DNA of 18,746 nt from an uncultured Clostridia bacterium (lineage in GTDB: Bacteria; Bacillota; Clostridia; TANB77; CAG-508): NCBI GenBank assembly GCA_947584125.1, contig CANPWI010000013.1:1-18746 (forward strand). The letters run 5' to 3'. A program made the position numbers and the translations under genes. Positions within the stretch are counted from its first letter, which is position 1; every line of letters starts with the position of its first letter. The notes beneath the pieces are model-generated. The model searched no databases, was not told the origin of the DNA, and was given only the letters and a program-made list of their open reading frames with translations. Shown here piece after piece: positions 14,262 to 18,746 of the stretch.

Positions 14262-15053
14262 ATGTTAAAGTTTTGTAGTTTATATAGTGGCAGTACAGGA
14301 AATAGCCTATATGTAGAAAGTGAAAATACAAAAATATTAGTTGATGCTGGAGTAAGTGCAAAAAAAATTACAGATGCACTTACTCTACTTAATGTTGATT
14401 TACATGACTTATCTGCTATTTTAGTTACACATGAACATACAGACCATATTCAAGGAGTTGGTACACTTTCTAAAAAATTTGATATCCCTGTTTATGCTAA
14501 TTCAAAAACATGGGATGCAATGAAATCTCAAAAAGATAAAATTATAGATTCAAACCAAAAGATTTTCTATACAAATGAGAGTTTTGAAATTGGAGATTTA
14601 AAAATATCTTCATTCAAAACTCCTCATGATGCTGCTGAATCTTGTGGATTTAATATTGAAAATGATAATTCAAAAATAAGTATTGCAACAGATTTAGGTC
14701 ATATTAATACTAAAATTCTTGATTCACTTCAAAATAGTAAATTTTTATTATTAGAAGCAAATTATGAACCAGAAATATTAAAATGTTGTTCATATCCTTT
14801 TCGTTTAAAAACAAGAATAGCTGGTGAAAATGGTCATCTTGCAAATCATTTAGCTGGTCAAGCTATTGCACATTTGATACCTTCTGGCCTTAATTCTGTT
14901 ATGCTAGGCCATTTAAGTAAGGAAAGTAATTTTCCAGAGCTTGCATATAAAACTGTAATTGAACAGCTTAATAAATATAATTATGATGAAAATTCCCTAG
15001 AAATAAATGTTGCAAGTAGATTTGAACCTAGTAAAATTATAGAGGTGAGCTAG
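14262..15053 (+). CDS. walJ: Metallo-beta-lactamase fold hydrolase WalJ/YycJ
   Basis: The 263 residues belong to the YycJ/WalJ group of metal-dependent phosphodiesterase-like hydrolases, linked in Bacillus and Streptococcus to the WalRK region and to coordination of replication and cell division. Metal ligands are seen in HEHTDH (57-62), TPHDAAESCGF and SIATDLGH, and near the C terminus in GHLSKESNFPELA. The opening FCSLYSGSTGNSLYVES is diagnostic of the group. The start at 14262 lies three bases after the murA stop, with GAGGAA inside the murA end, so the two are translationally close. walJ next to rlmH is also the Bacillus neighbourhood, but walRK are not in this window. Confidence 0.93.
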   Translation: MLKFCSLYSGSTGNSLYVESENTKILVDAGVSAKKITDALTLLNVDLHDLSAILVTHEHTDHIQGVGTLSKKFDIPVYANSKTWDAMKSQKDKIIDSNQKIFYTNESFEIGDLKISSFKTPHDAAESCGFNIENDNSKISIATDLGHINTKILDSLQNSKFLLLEANYEPEILKCCSYPFRLKTRIAGENGHLANHLAGQAIAHLIPSGLNSVMLGHLSKESNFPELAYKTVIEQLNKYNYDENSLEINVASRFEPSKIIEVS

Positions 15054-15055
15054 AT

Positions 15056-15538
15056 ATGTTAAATATACAGATTATATGTATTGGTAAAATTAAAGAAGAT
15101 TATTTAAAAGATGCTATTTCTGAATATTCTAAAAGATTATCTAAATATTGTAATTTAGATATTATAGAATTACCAGATGAAAAATTACCTTCAAAAATGA
15201 ATAGTTCAATAATTGAAGATATAAAGAAAAAAGAATGTGATAAAATAATATCTCATTTAAAAAAAGATTCTTACATATTTTGTTTAGATTTAAAAGGAAA
15301 ACAGTTTACATCTGAACAGTTTTCTTCAAAAATAGATGATATTGCTCTAAATTATAATAGCACTATTACATTTATTATAGGCGGAACATTAGGCCTTATT
15401 GATGAGTTATTAAAATATTCTAATGAACAAATTTGTTTTTCAAAAATGACATTTCCACATCAACTAATTCGTGTATTTTTATTAGAACAGTTATTTAGAG
15501 CATTTAAAATTTCAAAAGGTGAAACATATCATTGGTAA
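15056..15538 (+). CDS. rlmH: 23S rRNA (pseudouridine1915-N3)-methyltransferase RlmH
   Basis: RlmH is a small SPOUT methyltransferase acting on the large-subunit helix 69 in assembled ribosomes. It has 160 residues. The SAM-binding knot is visible as TFIIGGTLGL (105-114) and SKMTFPHQLIRVFLLEQLFRAFKI (129-152 in two parts); the N terminus IQIICIGKIKEDYLKDAISEY is typical. The last residues are GETYHW, where most relatives end YHK or YHR, an odd replacement close to the active site. It starts three bases after the walJ stop with GAGGTGAG and ends just before a strong terminator hairpin. Confidence 0.95.
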   Translation: MLNIQIICIGKIKEDYLKDAISEYSKRLSKYCNLDIIELPDEKLPSKMNSSIIEDIKKKECDKIISHLKKDSYIFCLDLKGKQFTSEQFSSKIDDIALNYNSTITFIIGGTLGLIDELLKYSNEQICFSKMTFPHQLIRVFLLEQLFRAFKISKGETYHW

Positions 15539-15545
15539 CTTATAT

Positions 15546-15574
15546 TTGTATAAACCTCCTAATATTGGTAATAA
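15546..15574 (+). promoter_or_regulatory. Candidate promoter nested in the terminator hairpin
   Basis: TTGTAT (15546-15551), a 17-bp spacer and TAATAA (15569-15574) preceded by TGG (extended -10). A start near 15581 would make an RNA that begins inside the 3' arm of the hairpin and so keeps the ribosome binding site but loses its complementary strand. Confidence 0.4.
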
Positions 15575-15597
15575 TACTAATATTAGGAGGTTTTTTT
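15552..15597 (+). terminator. Terminator of murA-walJ-rlmH that also masks the next ribosome binding site
   Basis: A 19-bp stem (15552-15570 with 15575-15593, one G-U pair) closes a four-base loop and runs directly into seven T (15591-15597), immediately before the ATG at 15598. The 3' arm contains the Shine-Dalgarno TTAGGAGG and the 5' arm its exact complement CCTCCTAA. Confidence 0.85.
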
Positions 15598-17085
15598 ATG
15601 AATTCATATTGGATAGATTCTTGTAAAATAATTGCTGATAAAAATGAGTTAAATAAAGATATAAATACTGATATATGTATAATTGGTGGTGGTATTACTG
15701 GAATTAGCTGTGCATATTATTTAGCTAAAAATGGATTTAAAACAACAATTCTTGAAAAGGATTTACTTGCAGAAAAAACTAGTGGAAATACTACTGCTAA
15801 ACTAACATCTCAGCATGGTCTATTTTATAAGTATTTAGCAGACACTTTTTCTAAGGATTATGCTAAATTATATTTAGAGGCAAATGAAAATGCAATTTCA
15901 AATGTTAAAAAAATTATTGATGAAGAAAATATTGAATGTGATTTTAACTTTCAAGATTCTTATGTATTTACACAAAAAGAAAGTGAAGTACAAAAAATAA
16001 AAGATGAAGTTTCTACTTTAAATAATTTAAACTTTCCTGCTGAATTTTTAACAAATATTCCGCTTCCAATTAATAATGTATTAGGAGCAATAAAATTTCC
16101 AAATCAAGCGTGCTTTCATGTTAGAAAATATTTAAAAGGTTTATGTGATTCTATTTTAAAACATGATGGTCAAATATATCAAAATTCAAAAGTATTTGAT
16201 GTAAAAAAAGACTCTGGTCAATATGTTACTTATACCAAAAATAATAAAGTTTTTTCAAAATATGTAGTTCTTGCAACTAATTATCCAATTATAAATGCTC
16301 CTGGATTTTATTTTCTAAAAATGTATCAAGAGCAATCTTATGTAATAGGTGTTGAGACAAGTGATGAGCTTTTTGATGGATTGTATATTAATAGTGAAAC
16401 TCCTACTTTATCTTTTAGAACTGCTAATGATAAAAAATTACTTATTATTGCCGGATTTAATAATAAAGTTGGAAAAAAAGCTATAGATTCGGATAAGTTT
16501 GAAGAATTAGAAAAAATTAGTAAGACATTATATCCTGATTCTAAGGTAAAATATAAATGGACAACTCAAGATTGTATATCTTTAGATAAAATACCATATA
16601 TTGGTCAATTTTCTGAGCTTATGCCTAATATGTATGTTGCAACAGGATACAAAAAATGGGGTATGACATCTTCAAATATAGCTGCAAATATAATTTATGA
16701 TAAAATTCTTGGAAAAGATAATAAGTATGAAGATATATTCTTATCTACTAGATTTCACCCTATAAAGAACAAAACTGAATTTTCAAATATGCTAAAACAA
16801 ACTACTAATTCTTTAATTATAGAAAAATTTAAAATTCCTGAAGAAACTATAGAAAACTTATCCACAGATGATGGAAAAATTGTGGAAATTGATAATCATA
16901 AAGTTGGAATTTACAAGGATAAAAATAATAATATTTATCAAGTAAAACCTGTATGCTCTCACCTTGGTTGCGAACTTTCTTGGAATAACTTAGAAAAAAC
17001 ATGGGATTGTCCTTGTCATGGTTCACGATTTGATTATATGGGACATTCTATTTATTCACCTTCTATTAAAGATTTGGAAGATTAA
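15598..17085 (+). CDS. FAD-dependent oxidoreductase with C-terminal Rieske [2Fe-2S] domain
   Basis: The 495 residues join a DAO-type FAD domain to a Rieske iron-sulfur domain, as in Bacillus YhfW-like proteins. The dinucleotide-binding motif is DICIIGGGITGISCAYYLAKNG (25-46 in part), followed by GNTTAKLTSQHG; FAD-closing residues are near YVATGYKKWGMTSSNIAANI. The Rieske ligands are C453-x-H455 and C471-x2-H474 in CSHLGC and CPCHGS, and both extra cysteines (C458, C473) needed for the high-potential-type disulfide are present. The ATG at 15598 has TTAGGAGG eight bases upstream; an upstream in-frame TTG/ATG run crosses the terminator hairpin and is rejected. Natural substrate unknown, probably an amine or amino acid-like compound. 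It is expressed separately from rlmH. Confidence 0.92.
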   Translation: MNSYWIDSCKIIADKNELNKDINTDICIIGGGITGISCAYYLAKNGFKTTILEKDLLAEKTSGNTTAKLTSQHGLFYKYLADTFSKDYAKLYLEANENAISNVKKIIDEENIECDFNFQDSYVFTQKESEVQKIKDEVSTLNNLNFPAEFLTNIPLPINNVLGAIKFPNQACFHVRKYLKGLCDSILKHDGQIYQNSKVFDVKKDSGQYVTYTKNNKVFSKYVVLATNYPIINAPGFYFLKMYQEQSYVIGVETSDELFDGLYINSETPTLSFRTANDKKLLIIAGFNNKVGKKAIDSDKFEELEKISKTLYPDSKVKYKWTTQDCISLDKIPYIGQFSELMPNMYVATGYKKWGMTSSNIAANIIYDKILGKDNKYEDIFLSTRFHPIKNKTEFSNMLKQTTNSLIIEKFKIPEETIENLSTDDGKIVEIDNHKVGIYKDKNNNIYQVKPVCSHLGCELSWNNLEKTWDCPCHGSRFDYMGHSIYSPSIKDLED

Positions 17086-17144
17086 AGAACATAATATTTT
17101 TGACTTTCCTTAAGTATAAAAATTCCATTTTTTTTGCTAAATTA

Positions 17145-17180
17145 TTGTAAAAAAATACATTTTGTGATAAAATTTTATCA
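17145..17180 (+). promoter_or_regulatory. Promoter with a 16-bp palindrome over the -10
   Basis: TTGTAA (17145-17150) and TAAAAT (17168-17173), 17 bp apart, with TGA before the -10. TGATAAAATTTTATCA (17165-17180) is a perfect palindrome that includes the whole extended -10, a possible repressor site for the AIM24-family gene. Confidence 0.6.
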
Positions 17181-17204
17181 TAAAATATTAGAGGGGGAGT
17201 TAAA

Positions 17205-17888
17205 ATGGACGCAAAAATAACAGGAGAGTTCTTACCTGTATTAAATTGTAAATTAAAAAAAGGTGAACAACTTTTTACAGAGTCAGGAGCTATGAGCTGG
17301 ATGACAGAAGGTTTCAAGATGGAAACAAATACAAATGGTGGTTTAATGAAAGGACTTGGTAGAGCATTATCTGGTGAATCTCTATTTATGAACACTTATA
17401 CAGCTGAAAATGATGATGTAGAAATATCATTTGCTTCTTCATTACCAGGAGAAATATTAGAATTTGATTTATCTAATGGTCAATCTATTATTGCTCAAAA
17501 ACAAGCATTTTTATGTGCTGAAAAATCTGTAGATATGAAAATGCATTTTAGAAAAAAATTAGGAGCTGGATTATTTGGTGGTGAAGGTTTTATCATGCAA
17601 AAAATTACAGGACCTGGAAAAGCTTACTTAGAAATAGATGGTAATGTTGTAAAGAAAGAATTAGCTGATGGTGAAGTTTTAAAAGTAGATAATGGATATG
17701 TAGCAGCTATGACTGAAACTGTTTCTTTAGATATAGTTACTGTAAAAGGTTTCAAAAATATTATGTTTGGTGGTGAAGGTTTATTCCTAACTACATTAAA
17801 AGGACCTGGAACAGTTTGGTTACAATCTATGCCAATTTCAAAACTTGCAGGTACAATTTATCCTTATTTACCAGCATCATCTAGATAA
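17205..17888 (+). CDS. AIM24/TIGR00266 family protein
   Basis: This 227-residue protein is of the AIM24 family, a beta-rich fold found across bacteria and in yeast mitochondria with no settled biochemical role. The family pattern is visible: GEQLFTESGAMSWMTEGFKM, GLGRALSGESLFMNTYTA, LPGEILEFDLSNGQSIIAQK, and the repeated glycine motifs GLFGGEGFIMQKITGPGKAYL and MFGGEGLFLTTLKGPGTVWLQ, ending ISKLAGTIYPYLP. No signal peptide or membrane helix is present. The start has GGGGGAG seven bases upstream. It stands alone between its own promoter and a bidirectional terminator. Confidence 0.93.
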   Translation: MDAKITGEFLPVLNCKLKKGEQLFTESGAMSWMTEGFKMETNTNGGLMKGLGRALSGESLFMNTYTAENDDVEISFASSLPGEILEFDLSNGQSIIAQKQAFLCAEKSVDMKMHFRKKLGAGLFGGEGFIMQKITGPGKAYLEIDGNVVKKELADGEVLKVDNGYVAAMTETVSLDIVTVKGFKNIMFGGEGLFLTTLKGPGTVWLQSMPISKLAGTIYPYLPASSR

Positions 17889-17899
17889 ATTTTAATACA

Positions 17900-17938
17900 A
17901 AAAATCGGAAATTTATTAATTTTCCGATTTTTTTATTA
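17900..17938. terminator. Bidirectional terminator overlapping the end of tcdA
   Basis: AAAAATCGGAAA (17900-17911) pairs with TTTCCGATTTTT (17921-17932) and runs into T residues on both strands. The tcdA stop codon (17918-17916) is in the loop and the last tcdA codons (KKSEN) form one arm. Confidence 0.88.
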
Positions 17939-18677
17939 TATCTTTTACTACCTCACTTGCAATAATAAGTCCTGCTACTGATGGAACGAAGGATATACTA
18001 CCTGGTATTTGATTACGAATTGTACATTTTCTTTTTGTATCAGGAGGACATATACAACCATTTTTACAACTACTTTCAGAATGCTGGTCTAGTTTAATAG
18101 GTTCTTCCTTTGAATATACAACTTTTAATTTTTTTATTCCTCTTGACCTTAGCTCTTTTCTCATAACTTTCGCAAGTGGGCATACACTAGTTTTATATAT
18201 ATCTGTAACTTCAAATTTTGTTGGATCTAATTTATTACCTGTTCCCATACTAGATATTATTGGAATATTTAAATTATTTGCCCTAACAACCAATTCTATT
18301 TTAGCTGTTACAGTATCAACACTATCTACAATATAATCTACTGTTTCATCTAAAATTTGCTTGCTATTTGGCATAAAAAACTCTTTGTAAATTTCTACAT
18401 TTGCATTTGGATTTATATCTAATATTCTTTCTTTTGCAACATCAACCTTGTATTTTCCAACTGTTTTTCTTGTTGCAATTATTTGCCTATTTAAATTTGT
18501 TAAACATATCTTATCATCATCTACTAAAATGAAATTTCCTACTCCAGCTCTTGCTAAGGCCTCTACAACAAATGAACCGACTCCTCCAATGCCAAATATA
18601 GCTACTTTTGTTTTATTTAATTTTTCTATTGCTGTTTTTCCAATTAATAATTCTGTTCTTGAAAATTGATTTAGCAT
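17916..18677 (-). CDS. tcdA: tRNA threonylcarbamoyladenosine dehydratase TcdA
   Basis: TcdA, an E1-like ThiF-fold enzyme, uses ATP to cyclise t6A37 to ct6A in ANN-decoding tRNAs. The 253 residues show the opening NQFSRTELLIGK, the ATP loop FGIGGVGS (28-35), LVDDDKICLTNLNRQI (51-66), a conserved DSVDTVTAK centre, SVCPLAKVMRKELRSRG (164-180), and the C-terminal GSISFVPSVAGLIIASEVV. An unusual cysteine cluster, C204-x3-C208-x-C210-x7-C218, lies where B. subtilis and E. coli relatives lack cysteines and could bind a metal. The ATG at 18677 has AAGGAG seven to eight bases upstream. It follows an unidentified gene by 15 bp and ends in a terminator shared with the AIM24 gene. Confidence 0.95.
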   Translation of the reverse strand: MLNQFSRTELLIGKTAIEKLNKTKVAIFGIGGVGSFVVEALARAGVGNFILVDDDKICLTNLNRQIIATRKTVGKYKVDVAKERILDINPNANVEIYKEFFMPNSKQILDETVDYIVDSVDTVTAKIELVVRANNLNIPIISSMGTGNKLDPTKFEVTDIYKTSVCPLAKVMRKELRSRGIKKLKVVYSKEEPIKLDQHSESSCKNGCICPPDTKRKCTIRNQIPGSISFVPSVAGLIIASEVVKDIIKKSEN

Positions 18678-18692
18678 TTCTTTTCTCCTTAT

Positions 18693-18746
18693 TTATGCCA
18701 TTTTTTGTGTTTGATTATATGCTTTTCTAACTGCTCTTGCTAGTTG
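18693..18746 (-). CDS. C-terminal end of an unidentified gene
   Basis: Only the last 17 codons and the TAA stop (18695-18693) are in the window, reading QLARAVRKAYNQTQKMA. The same strand and a 15-bp gap to tcdA suggest one operon. Too short to name; it does not look like the AspRS C terminus found before tcdA in B. subtilis. Confidence 0.55.
   Translation of the reverse strand, partial: QLARAVRKAYNQTQKMA

Noticed and set aside
15532..15597. Longer N terminus for the Rieske oxidoreductase
   Set aside because: The extra 22 residues would be coded by the terminator hairpin and resemble a membrane helix by chance; the ATG at 15598 has a near-perfect ribosome binding site and gives the family-typical start.
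17066..17395. Minus-strand frame opposite the AIM24-family gene
   Set aside because: It covers the clear promoter and the start of a well-recognised gene on the other strand, and has no ribosome binding site.

Overview
The window comes from a strongly AT-rich, endospore-forming Firmicute, most likely a member of the Clostridia. This rests on ypeB, sleB and spoIIR, on Bacillus-like synteny (tadA, SRP RNA, dnaX, ybaB, recR), on Gram-positive ribosome binding sites with several TTG starts, and on an LPXTG-type surface protein. Almost all large genes are chromosomal housekeeping or sporulation genes. No insertion sequence, CRISPR array or prophage block is visible.

Layout. 1-1836 (minus): spore-germination pair sleB-ypeB; sleB carries an apparent one-base frameshift just after its signal segment, and ypeB runs off the left edge. 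1889-3109 (plus): diacylglycerol glycosyltransferase of the MGDG-synthase/UgtP type, with its own promoter and terminator. 3108-7210 (minus): tadA, a membrane-anchored unknown, the small SRP RNA, dnaX, ybaB and recR, read from a perfect consensus promoter before tadA and a second promoter before the SRP RNA. 7249-8710: an accessory island with a possible 47-residue ORF, a predicted two-hairpin small RNA preceded by two Spo0A-like boxes, and a divergent pair of a PBECR-type nuclease and an XRE repressor sharing four copies of an 11-bp operator dyad. 8741-9682 (minus): LPXTG surface protein with a forespore-type promoter. 9758-11376 (minus): eukaryote-type UDP-HexNAc pyrophosphorylase with tRNA-Arg(CCT) directly behind it. 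11397-11979 (minus): unknown gene whose promoter carries a dyad over the -10. 12192-15538 (plus): spoIIR, then murA-walJ-rlmH. 15546-17085 (plus): FAD oxidoreductase with a Rieske domain, preceded by a hairpin that is both terminator and Shine-Dalgarno mask. 17145-17888 (plus): AIM24-family protein. 17916-18746 (minus): tcdA and the last 17 codons of another gene.

Working together: dnaX, ybaB and recR serve replication and recombination; tadA, tRNA-Arg, rlmH and tcdA serve translation; murA and the pyrophosphorylase serve cell-wall or surface sugar supply; spoIIR, sleB and ypeB mark the spore cycle. The best candidate for an undescribed system is the nuclease/repressor island with its adjacent small RNA. 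The most striking regulatory element is the nested terminator/promoter/RBS mask before the Rieske oxidoreductase.
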